Shown here piece after piece: positions 15,780-23,924 of a stretch of DNA of 64,000 nucleotides. Within the stretch, counting starts at the first letter, position 1. Each line of letters opens with the position of its first letter. The notes beneath the pieces are model-generated. The model was not told the DNA's origin and did no database searches. It saw only the letters and a list, made by a program, of their open reading frames with translations. Both the position numbers and the translations under genes were made by a program. Source of the DNA: a bacterium 1XD21-13 (lineage in GTDB: Bacteria; Bacillota; Clostridia; Lachnospirales; Lachnospiraceae); the NCBI GenBank assembly GCA_009917555.1, contig QZDX01000005.1, positions 186,001 through 250,000 of the forward strand, given 5' to 3'.

Positions 15780-16459
15780 AGAACATATTCAAAAAAAACC
15801 AGATGATCATTACCGCACTGGCTATTATGATTGCGGTAGCAGGGTACTTAAACTATTCCGGAACAAAGCTTGATTCTGCCAAAATTACGGCAGGCTCGGA
15901 TGCGGCCACAAAAGAGGATGAGGATAACATAGCCTCCGATATTTCCGCGGAGGATCTGTATGCCGAGACCGGACTGGAGGAGCTGCAGTTTGCGGAGGGC
16001 GACATTGCAAGCCTTGACCAGGACCCATCGGATCTGGACTCCGCTAAGCTTGGAGAGGACGAGAATCCGGGGGAGGCCGTACTGGCAAATTCTGCGTCGG
16101 GCGTGGGCTTTTCCGCCGAGGCAAAGGTGACCAGGGAGCAGCTTCGCTCCAGGAATAAGGAAATTCTTCTGGAGGTCATCAACAACACGAATATCTCCGA
16201 TGCCCAGAAGCAGGAGGCCATTGACAGTATGATTGCTCTGACAGATGTTGCGGAGCGTGAATCCGCCGCAGAGATTCTGCTGCAGGCCAAGGGCTTCGAG
16301 GATGTGGTGGTCAGCATCACTGACGGCCAGGCAGATGTGGTTGTGAATATGACGGAGATTGACGACGCAGGCCGGGCCCAGATCGAGGATATCGTGAAGC
16401 GCAAGACCGGAATCTCCGGGGAGAATATTGTGATTACGCCTATGGCGGAAGCGGAGTAG
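15776..16459 (+). CDS. spoIIIAH: Stage III sporulation protein AH
   Basis: 227 residues from GTG 15776, which overlaps the spoIIIAG stop codon; GGAGG lies upstream. There is one N-terminal membrane helix (MIITALAIMIAVAGYLNY), an acidic linker, and a C-terminal ring-building domain (about 120-227, including EILLEVINNTNISDAQKQEA). SpoIIIAH binds SpoIIQ across the intermembrane space and completes the feeding channel. It is the last gene of the operon. Confidence 0.93.
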   Translation: MKNIFKKNQMIITALAIMIAVAGYLNYSGTKLDSAKITAGSDAATKEDEDNIASDISAEDLYAETGLEELQFAEGDIASLDQDPSDLDSAKLGEDENPGEAVLANSASGVGFSAEAKVTREQLRSRNKEILLEVINNTNISDAQKQEAIDSMIALTDVAERESAAEILLQAKGFEDVVVSITDGQADVVVNMTEIDDAGRAQIEDIVKRKTGISGENIVITPMAEAE

Positions 16460-16529
16460 TGGTTAGATACAAAGAAATGATGTTCCAATGCTTCCGTAAC
16501 AGCAGGAAAATTTTAATGAGCAAAGATGG

Positions 16530-16560
16530 GAGCCTGGCAGAAGTGTCGGGCTCTTGTTGT
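16530..16560 (+). terminator. Weak terminator after the spoIIIA operon
   Basis: GAGCCTGGCA pairs imperfectly with TGTCGGGCTC across a GAAG loop, followed by TTGTTGT rather than a clean T-run. Its position after the last spoIIIA gene supports the call. Confidence 0.45.
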
Positions 16561-16585
16561 ATTTCATTTTTCTCTATGGTAGAAT
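16557..16585 (+). promoter_or_regulatory. Promoter of the AT-rich orphan gene
   Basis: TTGTAT (16557-16562), a 17-base spacer, then TAGAAT (16580-16585) with an upstream TGG extended -10. It lies about 95 bases before the gene start. Confidence 0.55.
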
Positions 16586-16680
16586 GATACATTGCCAGAT
16601 CCTTGCGGCGCAAAAAGAATGTTGATGAATACTGGAGGATATGAAATAATTCCTTTCGATTCAATATTTGGAGGTATGAA

Positions 16681-17184
16681 ATGCCTAAAATAAAAAATTA
16701 TTACGATAAACCTGCAATAGGGTTAGATTTAAATTTATATGAAGAAGGGATGATATACGAAAAAGATCAGGAAGATTATTTAAATTGGATTCCCTATAAG
16801 CTTGAATTAGCAGTTGGAAACGATAAGCATGTAATTGATGGCATATCCTTCAGCCTCGAAGGATTAAAATGCTTTATTAGAAAAATGGAATATGTTCTTA
16901 ACGAACGAAATATGTCCAGCGAGTATGAGAAAATTAGTTATTGTGGTCCTGAGGCTGAGTTTGAAATTCTTTTTCAGAACAAGGATGACCATTGGGAAGA
17001 CATAATAATTGATACGGAAGTGTGGCTGAATGGGGCTGTGATAGAAAGGCAGCAGGCAGGATACTTTTTGGGATATAAATTTAATATTAGGTTAGAAGAT
17101 TTAAAACAATTTGTAAAAGAGTTAAAAGAACAGTTACAAGAGTTAATACAAAAAAGTGAAGGGGACGAAACAGAGGGGACATAA
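16681..17184 (+). CDS. Uncharacterised 167-residue acidic protein
   Basis: It has a clear GGAGG site and its own promoter-like sequence, so it is probably expressed. There is no signal peptide or membrane helix. The protein is acidic and aromatic-rich, mixed alpha/beta, with a C-terminal helix YKFNIRLEDLKQFVKELKEQL. The general pattern resembles small WapI-type immunity proteins, but that is a weak impression only. The DNA is much richer in A and T than the spoIIIA genes before it or aroC after it, and a truncated nucleotidyltransferase follows. Together these suggest an inserted accessory segment. Confidence 0.6.
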   Translation: MPKIKNYYDKPAIGLDLNLYEEGMIYEKDQEDYLNWIPYKLELAVGNDKHVIDGISFSLEGLKCFIRKMEYVLNERNMSSEYEKISYCGPEAEFEILFQNKDDHWEDIIIDTEVWLNGAVIERQQAGYFLGYKFNIRLEDLKQFVKELKEQLQELIQKSEGDETEGT

Positions 17185-17268
17185 CATTTGACGAATGGAA
17201 AAAAGTCCGCTATGATAATAAATAGCTTTTCGAAAATGTATGAAAGCAATTGGAAAAGGAGCCTATGT

Positions 17269-17403
17269 ATGATAGAAAATACAGGAATCCGAGAAGATGT
17301 CTTTTGGGAGCTTCAAAGGCTGGCAAAGGACTGTGGGCTGAGACAGGTATTACTTTTTGGTTCAAGAGCCATAGAAGAAAATTGGATAGAACAGGAGCAA
17401 TAG
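17269..17403 (+). pseudogene. Truncated nucleotidyltransferase (MNT-type) remnant
   Basis: From ATG 17269 the frame gives about 44 residues containing LRQVLLFGSRA, the start of the GSRA-RGD signature of minimal nucleotidyltransferases. The usual Arg-Gly-Asp and the following catalytic acidic residues are missing; the frame runs into unrelated codons and stops just before aroC. The upstream in-frame extension to 17188 has no ribosome-binding site. I read this as the 5' remnant of an antitoxin-type or stand-alone nucleotidyltransferase. Confidence 0.5.
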
Positions 17404-17405
17404 TC

Positions 17406-18506
17406 ATGGCAGGATCGATATTTGGAAAGCATTTTTGCATCTCAACCTGGGGGGAATCTCACGGAAAGGCCATCGGTGTGGTGGTGGACGGATGTCCGGC
17501 GGGACTGCCTCTTGCGGAGGAGGATATTCAGAAGTATTTAAATCGGAGAAAGCCAGGCCAATCACAGTATACCACCAGCCGCGTGGAGGCGGATCAGGTG
17601 GAGATCCTCTCCGGCGTTTTTGAGGGAAGGACCACCGGTACACCCATTTCCCTGATGGTGCGCAACACCTCCCAGCGCTCCAAGGATTACAGTGAGATTG
17701 CCTCCTATTACCGTCCGGGCCATGCGGATTATACCTTTGATCAGAAATACGGCTTTCGGGATTACCGGGGCGGCGGCCGTTCCTCAGGCCGGGAAACCAT
17801 CGGAAGGGTGGCGGCGGGAGCTATTGCGGCAAAGCTGCTGGGAGAGCTCGGAATCCACCTGACCACCTATGCCTGTGCCATTGGCCCGGTAGAAATAGAC
17901 AGAGAGCGTTTTTCGGAGGAGACTATCTGGGAAAATGCGTTCTTCATGCCGGATGCCAAGGCAGCGGAGGAAGCGGCAGCCTACCTTCAGGAGTGCATGA
18001 GGGAGCAGGATTCCTCCGGGGGCATCATTGAATGTGTGGTGCGGGGACTTCCTGCAGGCTTGGGAGAGCCCTGCTTTGACAAGCTGGATGCAAACCTGGC
18101 CAAGGCCATGTTGTCCATTGGAGCAGTAAAGGGCTTTGAACTGGGGGATGGCTTTGGAGTGGCAAGAGCCAGGGGAAGTGAAAATAACGACGCCTTTACA
18201 TGCCAGGAGGGAGCTGTGTCCAAGAAAACCAATCACGCAGGAGGCGTTCTTGGGGGGATTAGCGATGGGAGTGAGCTGGTATTTCGGGCGGCCATTAAGC
18301 CTACGCCCTCCATCTCCCAAACCCAGCACACGGTAAACCAAAATGGCGAAAACATTGAGGTTAGTATCCGGGGACGCCACGATCCGGTGATCGTGCCCAG
18401 AGCAGTAGTGGTGGTGGAGGCCATGGCAGCCCTGGTTCTGGCAGATGCTCTGCTGGAGGGAATGGGGGCCAAAATGGAATACGTAAAGAGGATATGGGGG
18501 AAATGA
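17406..18506 (+). CDS. aroC: Chorismate synthase
   Basis: 366 residues. It converts 5-enolpyruvylshikimate-3-phosphate to chorismate with reduced FMN, the last shikimate-pathway step. The three family signatures are visible: STWGESHGKAIG near the N-terminus, GGRSSGRETIGRVAAGA in the middle, and RGRHDPVIVPRA near the C-terminus. The frame is open back to 17250 through the nucleotidyltransferase remnant, but AGGAG at 17393-17397 and the family N-terminus set the start at ATG 17406. The stop codon overlaps the next gene's leader. Confidence 0.97.
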   Translation: MAGSIFGKHFCISTWGESHGKAIGVVVDGCPAGLPLAEEDIQKYLNRRKPGQSQYTTSRVEADQVEILSGVFEGRTTGTPISLMVRNTSQRSKDYSEIASYYRPGHADYTFDQKYGFRDYRGGGRSSGRETIGRVAAGAIAAKLLGELGIHLTTYACAIGPVEIDRERFSEETIWENAFFMPDAKAAEEAAAYLQECMREQDSSGGIIECVVRGLPAGLGEPCFDKLDANLAKAMLSIGAVKGFELGDGFGVARARGSENNDAFTCQEGAVSKKTNHAGGVLGGISDGSELVFRAAIKPTPSISQTQHTVNQNGENIEVSIRGRHDPVIVPRAVVVVEAMAALVLADALLEGMGAKMEYVKRIWGK

Positions 18507-18508
18507 AG

Positions 18509-19441
18509 ATGAAGTATGTAATTGCAGGCTCCGGCGCCGTAGGCGGGAGTATCGGAGCATTTTTGGCAAGGGCCGGCAAGGATGTGGTTTTTCTGGCCAG
18601 AGGCGCCCACTTAAAAGCCTTACAGGAGCAGGGAATTACCATGAAGCAGACGGCAAAGGGAGACTTTACCCTCTGTCCGGTGAAGGCCATGACCATGGAA
18701 GCCTACGAGGATACGCCGGATGTGATCTTTGTATGTGTGAAGGGCTATTCACTGAAGGAGGCAGCAGAGCTGATTCGCCGTGTGGCAGTCAGGGAGACGG
18801 TGGTAATTCCGGTTCTGAATATCTACGGCACAGGGGAGCGGCTTCAACGAGACTTCCCGGAGCTTACCATAACGGACGGCTGTATCTACGTGGCGGCCCA
18901 TATCTCCGCACCGGGGGAGATCACCCATGGCGGCGATATCTTTCGGGTGGTCTATGGCCTTCGTCCGGGGCAGCAGGCAGGAAGGATACAGATGGAGAAG
19001 CTGGACCAGGTGAAAATAGATCTGGATGAATCCGGCATTTACGGAGACTACACACAGCAGGTTAAACGGGATGCTTTTAAGAAATTTACTTACGTAAGCC
19101 CTATGGCAGCGGCAGGGGAATATTTTCATGCCCAGGCCGGAGAGTTCCAGAGGGAGGGAGAGCCAAGAGAAACCTTTATCGGGATGGTGAGGGAGCTAGA
19201 GGGTTTGGCAAAGGCCATGAAGCTTGGGCTTCAGGCGGACATTGTGGAGGCCAACCTGAAGATTCTGGCAGATTTAAGCCCCCAGGCAGGAACCTCCATG
19301 CAGCGGGACATTGCCAGGGGAGGAGCCTCCGAGATTCAGGGGCTGGTCTACCATGTGGAGGAGCTGGCCAAGGAGTACGGGGTGGACATACCTATATACA
19401 AAAAGGTCATTGATGAATTGAAGGCGAGAGGGCTGAGCTAA
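18509..19441 (+). CDS. Ketopantoate reductase family protein (PanE/ApbA-like)
   Basis: About 310 residues. An N-terminal Rossmann fold begins directly at the start, with the dinucleotide loop GSGAVGGSIG, then VIFVCVKGYSL and the C-terminal helical ketopantoate reductase-like domain. The classic enzyme reduces 2-dehydropantoate to pantoate with NADPH. Paralogues of this fold with other substrates are common, so panE itself is not certain. ATGs at 18494, 18503 and 18509 are in frame; a G-run at 18496-18500 is best spaced for 18509. It lies immediately between aroC and tgt and is probably co-transcribed with both. Confidence 0.8.
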   Translation: MKYVIAGSGAVGGSIGAFLARAGKDVVFLARGAHLKALQEQGITMKQTAKGDFTLCPVKAMTMEAYEDTPDVIFVCVKGYSLKEAAELIRRVAVRETVVIPVLNIYGTGERLQRDFPELTITDGCIYVAAHISAPGEITHGGDIFRVVYGLRPGQQAGRIQMEKLDQVKIDLDESGIYGDYTQQVKRDAFKKFTYVSPMAAAGEYFHAQAGEFQREGEPRETFIGMVRELEGLAKAMKLGLQADIVEANLKILADLSPQAGTSMQRDIARGGASEIQGLVYHVEELAKEYGVDIPIYKKVIDELKARGLS

Positions 19442-20575
19442 ATGTATCGGATTATAAAAAAGGATGGAAATGCAAAGAGAGCCGAGCTGACTACCGTACA
19501 TGGGGTGGTGCAGACACCGGTTTTTATGAATGTGGGCACGGTGGCAGCTATCAAGGGGGCAGTAGCAACCTCGGACCTGGAGGGGATTGGCACCCAGATT
19601 GAGCTTTCCAATACCTACCATCTCCATGTGCGCCCTGGGGATCAGATTGTTAAAAAGCTTGGAGGTTTACATAAATTTATGTCCTGGGACAAGCCCATCC
19701 TCACGGATTCGGGCGGATTTCAGGTATTTTCCCTGGCTTCCCTGCGGAAAATCAAGGAGGAAGGCGTGTACTTTCATTCCCATGTGGACGGTCGGAAAAT
19801 TTTTATGGGACCTGAGGAGAGTATGCAGATTCAGTCCAACCTGGCCTCCACCATCGCCATGGCCTTTGACGAGTGCGCCCCCGCTCTGGCAGAGCGGGAT
19901 TATGTAGAGCGCTCCGTAGCCCGGACTACCCGGTGGCTTAAAAGATGCAAGGCGGAAATGGGGCGCCTCAACAGTCTGCCGGATACCATTAACCGGGAGC
20001 AGCTTCTTTTTGGCATCAATCAGGGAGCTATTTTTGCGGATATTCGGATCGAGCACGCAAAGGAAATCGCGGAGCTGGAGTTGGATGGCTATGCGATCGG
20101 CGGCCTGGCCGTTGGGGAGAGCCATGAAGAAATGTACCACATCATAGAAGAAACGGTGCCCTATCTGCCGGAGAACAAGCCTACTTATCTCATGGGAGTG
20201 GGAACGCCGGCCAACATTTTGGAGGCCGTGGACCGAGGGGTAGATTTCTTTGACTGTGTGTATCCCAGCCGAAACGGCCGACATGGACATCTGTATACCA
20301 ACTATGGGAAGATCAATCTGTTTAATGCAAAGTACGAGCTGGACGATCGGCCCATTGAGGAGGGCTGCCAGTGTCCGGTGTGCCGGCGGTACAGCAGGGC
20401 TTACATTCGCCATTTATTAAAGGCAAAGGAAATGCTGGGAATGCGGCTCTGCGTGCTCCATAACCTGTATTTCTACAATACCATGATGACGGAGATCCGC
20501 GAGGCCATTGAGGAAGGGCGCTATGGGGCCTATAAGAAGGAGAAGCTGGAGCGGATGAGCAGAGGCAGCGCTTAG
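19442..20575 (+). CDS. tgt: tRNA-guanine (queuine) transglycosylase
   Basis: 377 residues, normal for bacterial TGT. It exchanges guanine-34 of GUN-anticodon tRNAs for a queuosine precursor. Visible motifs: DSGGFQVFSL around residues 90-100, the catalytic region VDFFDCVYPSRNGRHG, and the C-terminal zinc site CQCPVCRRYSRAYIRHL. The ATG follows the previous gene's stop codon directly. A tgt-yajC order, as seen here, is common in bacteria. Confidence 0.97.
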   Translation: MYRIIKKDGNAKRAELTTVHGVVQTPVFMNVGTVAAIKGAVATSDLEGIGTQIELSNTYHLHVRPGDQIVKKLGGLHKFMSWDKPILTDSGGFQVFSLASLRKIKEEGVYFHSHVDGRKIFMGPEESMQIQSNLASTIAMAFDECAPALAERDYVERSVARTTRWLKRCKAEMGRLNSLPDTINREQLLFGINQGAIFADIRIEHAKEIAELELDGYAIGGLAVGESHEEMYHIIEETVPYLPENKPTYLMGVGTPANILEAVDRGVDFFDCVYPSRNGRHGHLYTNYGKINLFNAKYELDDRPIEEGCQCPVCRRYSRAYIRHLLKAKEMLGMRLCVLHNLYFYNTMMTEIREAIEEGRYGAYKKEKLERMSRGSA

Positions 20576-20651
20576 TTACGGGTCACGGAATGAACGGTAA
20601 CAGCCCTTGAGAAAAGGGTGAGAAAAGTAATGAAGAAAATACCATACGCCC

Positions 20652-20681
20652 TTGACCAAAGATTCTCTCATGTGCTAGTAT
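20652..20681 (+). promoter_or_regulatory. Candidate promoter of yajC-gpmI
   Basis: TTGACC (20652-20657), an 18-base spacer, then TAGTAT (20676-20681), in the 224-base gap between tgt and yajC. Confidence 0.55.
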
Positions 20682-20737
20682 TGTAATAGTGCTTTGAGGC
20701 CAGGTATAAGAGCTGGTTTAGAGGTAGAATTGGAATT

Positions 20738-20780
20738 GGTAAAGCCAGACTTTACCTTTTAGCGCTGTCGCGCAGCGACT
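20738..20780 (+). repeat. Two-hairpin repeat (GCGCAGCGA family), copy upstream of yajC
   Basis: GGTAAAG (20738-20744) pairs with CTTTACC (20750-20756), then GTCGC-GCA-GCGAC within 20761-20780. The AGGAGG of yajC starts seven bases after the repeat. See the copies at 14700, 35111 and 42383. Confidence 0.85.
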
Positions 20781-20799
20781 TAGAATAGGAGGAAATCAT

Positions 20800-21105
20800 A
20801 TGAATTTACTGGCAACAGGCGGCGGAGGAGCCATGGGCTTTGAGGTTATCATTATGTATGTGGTACTGATTGGCGCCATGATGTACTTTATGGCAATCCG
20901 CCCTCAGAAGAAGGAGCAGAAGCGTGTGAACGCCATGCTTTCTACCATGGAGGTAGGCGACGTAGTAGTGACAACCAGCGGATTTTACGGCGTTCTGATT
21001 GACATTACCGAGGATGATGTAATTGTAGAGTTCGGAAGCAACCGGAACTGCAGAATTCCCATGAAAAAAGCAGCAATAGCAGAGGTGGAGAAGAGCAATG
21101 AGTAA
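20800..21105 (+). CDS. yajC: Preprotein translocase subunit YajC
   Basis: 101 residues: one N-terminal membrane helix (about 10-28), then the family hallmark MAIRPQKKEQKR and a small beta-rich cytoplasmic domain with VGDVVVTTSGFYGVL. YajC associates with SecDF and assists Sec-dependent secretion. A strong AGGAGG lies seven bases before the ATG, immediately behind a repeat hairpin. It overlaps gpmI by 8 bases, suggesting coupled translation. Confidence 0.95.
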   Translation: MNLLATGGGGAMGFEVIIMYVVLIGAMMYFMAIRPQKKEQKRVNAMLSTMEVGDVVVTTSGFYGVLIDITEDDVIVEFGSNRNCRIPMKKAAIAEVEKSNE

Positions 21106-22636
21106 GAAACCGACAGTATTGATGATTTTGGACGGCTACGGCCTGAATGAGAGAACAGACGGCAATGCGGTGGCCGAGGCAAAGACCCCGGTGATGGATA
21201 AGTTGATGGCAGAATACCCCTTTGTGAAGGGCAATGCAAGCGGACTGGCCGTGGGACTTCCCGACGGACAGATGGGCAACTCTGAGGTAGGACATCTGAA
21301 CATGGGTGCAGGCCGTATTGTATACCAGGAGCTGACCCGTATCACCAAGGAGATCGAGGACGGCGTATTCTTTGAAAATGAAGCATTGGTAAAGGCGGTA
21401 GAGAATGCCAAGGCAAATGATTCCGCCCTCCACATGTACGGCCTTGTATCCGACGGCGGCGTGCACAGCCACAATACCCATATCTATGGCCTTTTGGAGC
21501 TGGCAAAGCGCCACGGCCTTAAGAAGGTCTATGTACATTGCTTCCTGGACGGAAGAGATACACCGCCGACCTCCGGCAAGGATTATGTGCAGGAGCTGGT
21601 AGATAAGATGGTGGAGATCGGCGTGGGTGAGGTAGCCTCCGTTATGGGACGTTACTATGCCATGGACCGTGACAACCGCTGGGACCGTGTGGAGCTGGCT
21701 TACAAGGCCCTGACAAAGGGTGAGGGTGTAGAGGCCGCAGATGGGGTCAGCGCCATTGCAGCCTCCTACGAGAAGGGCGTCAATGACGAGTTCGTAGTTC
21801 CGGCCGTTGTGATGAAGGACGGAAAGCCTCTGGCAACCGTTCAGGACGGCGATTCTATTATCTTCTATAACTTCCGCCCCGACCGGGCCAGAGAGATTAC
21901 AAGAGCATTCTGCGATGATGAGTTCACAGGCTTTGCGAGAGAGAAGAAGCTGGATCTCACCTACGTATGCTTTACGGAATATGATGTGACCATTCCTAAC
22001 AAGCTGGTGGCATTCCACAAGGTAGAGCTTCACAATACCTTTGGGGAGTATCTGGCAGCCCATGGGAAGACCCAGGCCCGAATTGCCGAGACAGAGAAGT
22101 ATGCCCATGTGACGTTCTTTTTCAATGGCGGCGTGGAGGAGCCCAATGAGGGTGAGGATCGGATTCTGGTGAAGTCACCCAAGGTTGCCACCTACGATCT
22201 GCAGCCGGAGATGAGCGCTTATGGCGTCTGCGACAAGCTGACGGAGGCCATCCGCTCCCAGAAGTATGATGTGATTATCATCAACTTTGCCAACCCGGAT
22301 ATGGTAGGCCATACGGGAATAGAGGCCGCAGCCATCAAGGCCGTGGAGGCTGTGGACGAGTGTGTGGGCAAGGCTGTGGAGGCCATAAAAGAGGTAGACG
22401 GCCAGATGTTTATTTGCGCGGACCATGGCAATGCGGAGCAGCTGGTGGATTACGGCACAGGCGCCCCCTTTACGGCGCATACCACCAATCCGGTGCCCTT
22501 TATTCTGGTAAATGCGGACCCGGCGTACAAGCTGCGCGAGGGCGGCTGTCTGGCAGATATCATTCCTACGCTCATTGAGCTCATGGGCATGGAGCAGCCT
22601 GCCGAGATGACTGGTAAGTCCCTGCTGGTAAAATAG
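21098..22636 (+). CDS. gpmI: 2,3-bisphosphoglycerate-independent phosphoglycerate mutase
   Basis: 512 residues, the usual length. It interconverts 3- and 2-phosphoglycerate in glycolysis using two manganese ions and a phosphoserine. Visible: metal ligand motif LDGYG (Asp12), nucleophile Ser62 in GNSEVGHLNMGAG, DGRDTPP in the transferase domain, and the C-terminal ADHGNAEQ metal site. The start lies inside the end of yajC. It ends before a long bidirectional hairpin. Its pathway neighbour enolase is also in this window, at 28.2 kb. Confidence 0.97.
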   Translation: MSKKPTVLMILDGYGLNERTDGNAVAEAKTPVMDKLMAEYPFVKGNASGLAVGLPDGQMGNSEVGHLNMGAGRIVYQELTRITKEIEDGVFFENEALVKAVENAKANDSALHMYGLVSDGGVHSHNTHIYGLLELAKRHGLKKVYVHCFLDGRDTPPTSGKDYVQELVDKMVEIGVGEVASVMGRYYAMDRDNRWDRVELAYKALTKGEGVEAADGVSAIAASYEKGVNDEFVVPAVVMKDGKPLATVQDGDSIIFYNFRPDRAREITRAFCDDEFTGFAREKKLDLTYVCFTEYDVTIPNKLVAFHKVELHNTFGEYLAAHGKTQARIAETEKYAHVTFFFNGGVEEPNEGEDRILVKSPKVATYDLQPEMSAYGVCDKLTEAIRSQKYDVIIINFANPDMVGHTGIEAAAIKAVEAVDECVGKAVEAIKEVDGQMFICADHGNAEQLVDYGTGAPFTAHTTNPVPFILVNADPAYKLREGGCLADIIPTLIELMGMEQPAEMTGKSLLVK

Positions 22637-22672
22637 AATCTTTCATCCCCTGAAGAGGGGGTGCTGAAAAAT

Positions 22673-22752
22673 AAGACAGCAGCCATTTCCTATTCTGTGT
22701 TCGGAAGGTACATGAAAACCGGACACCGGATGTTGGAAATGGCTGCTGTCTT
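22673..22752. terminator. Bidirectional terminator with a nested palindrome, between gpmI and the LacI gene
   Basis: AAGACAGCAGCCATTTCC (22673-22690) pairs perfectly with GGAAATGGCTGCTGTCTT (22735-22752). Inside it GTGTTCGG (22697-22704) pairs with CCGGACAC (22719-22726). A small CCCC/GGGG hairpin (22647-22660) precedes it. It serves two converging genes. The inner core matches the inner core of the long palindrome at 42951-43164. Confidence 0.75.
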
Positions 22753-22788
22753 TGTGACAATTTCTTTATCCTTCACAATCCCCTGCTG

Positions 22789-23790
22789 TCAGGCAGACAC
22801 AAAGCGGATCGTAGATTCTCTTGCGATAATGCGGGATTCTAATTCATACATGCGGGGCTCAGTGCCGTTGTTGATCTGATCCAGCAGGATTTCTACGGAT
22901 TTTTTCCCGATTTCATCCAAAGGCTGAGCCAAAGCAGTGAGCTTGGGGCTGATTTCCTTGGCCAGAAGAGAATTGTCAAAGCCGGCAATGGCGATATCCT
23001 GTGGAATGGAATAGCCCAACTCACGAAAAGCAGTGATAGCCTCGCAGGCGGTAATGTCATCATTGGCCAGATACGCTTCGCAATGCAGTCCAAAGTCTGA
23101 TGCATACTGCTTCACCAGCTTATAGACAATGCTGGCGTTTAGGTTTTTCGGTACCGGGCATTCAATCACATCGGTAAGATTTATCTGATTGGAAGACAAA
23201 AACTGCCGGAACCCCTCGTACTTCAGGGCGGAGGTAGATTCCTTGGTGGGACCGATATATCCGATTTTTTGAAAGCCCATGTTCAGAAAATGCCGGGCTA
23301 TCTGCTGGCCGCCGTGATAGTGAGAGATATATACGCTGCTGAATCCCTCCAGAGGCTTGGTGATCATCACAGCCGGGACCGTCAGTCGCTGGTAGGCAGG
23401 CAGGCTCTCTTTGGTAGAAACGGGAACGGCAATAACGCCGTCCACTTTTCGCTGACGCAGCTGGGTGAGGATGTTTCTTTCCTTTTCCAGACTGCGGTGG
23501 GTGTTGCAGATAATGATGCTGTATCCCTCATAAAACGCCTGATTCTCTATGGACTCAATAATTTCACTGAAAAAAGGGTAGGCGATTTCCGGAACCAGCA
23601 GGCCGATGATATTTGTACGGTTTCCTGCCAGGCTTTGGGCAATGAGATTCGGCTCATAATCCAGTTCCTTTACCCAATGGAGCACTTTTTGCCGTGTCTC
23701 GGCCTTGACAGAGGGGTTGTTGGAAAGAACTCTGGAAACGGTAACTCTGGAAACGCCCGCTTTGTCAGCAATATCCTGCATACTGACCAC
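22789..23790 (-). CDS. LacI-family transcriptional regulator of the sucrose-type PTS locus
   Basis: 333 residues. The N-terminal LacI helix-turn-helix (MQDIADKAGVSRVTVSRVL) is followed by a periplasmic-binding-protein-like sensor domain. The frame is open back to 23925, but AAAGGAG positioned eight bases before GTG 23790 sets the start, giving the normal length. It is downstream of and parallel to the PTS gene, separated by a terminator hairpin. A LacI-type operator with a central CG (25930-25943) lies just downstream of the PTS promoter, so repression of that promoter is likely, probably relieved by a phosphorylated sugar. Confidence 0.9.
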   Translation of the reverse strand: MVSMQDIADKAGVSRVTVSRVLSNNPSVKAETRQKVLHWVKELDYEPNLIAQSLAGNRTNIIGLLVPEIAYPFFSEIIESIENQAFYEGYSIIICNTHRSLEKERNILTQLRQRKVDGVIAVPVSTKESLPAYQRLTVPAVMITKPLEGFSSVYISHYHGGQQIARHFLNMGFQKIGYIGPTKESTSALKYEGFRQFLSSNQINLTDVIECPVPKNLNASIVYKLVKQYASDFGLHCEAYLANDDITACEAITAFRELGYSIPQDIAIAGFDNSLLAKEISPKLTALAQPLDEIGKKSVEILLDQINNGTEPRMYELESRIIARESTIRFVSA

Positions 23791-23862
23791 GGCAATCTCT
23801 CCTTTCTTGATTTCACATAAAAATATTTTATTCCAGACACACTTTATTGTCAAGAATGAAAA

Positions 23863-23910
23863 GGTTGTCGGGAAGTGACAGAAAAGTCTTCCGTCTACTT
23901 CCCGACAACC
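23863..23910 (-). terminator. Terminator of the PTS gene
   Basis: GGTTGTCGGGAAGT (23863-23876) pairs with ACTTCCCGACAACC (23897-23910). It lies directly behind the PTS stop codon, with T-rich sequence on the minus strand. It shares the TGTCGGGAA core with the terminators at 9646 and 11300. Confidence 0.8.
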
Positions 23911-23924
23911 CTGTTCACGCATCA

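Noticed and set aside
17250-17405. N-terminal extension of chorismate synthase
   Set aside because: The added residues read through the nucleotidyltransferase remnant in another frame, and the family start and AGGAG fit ATG 17406.
21005-22108. Antisense open frame of about 367 codons inside gpmI
   Set aside because: Overlaps conserved catalytic regions of gpmI; no ribosome-binding site or known motif.
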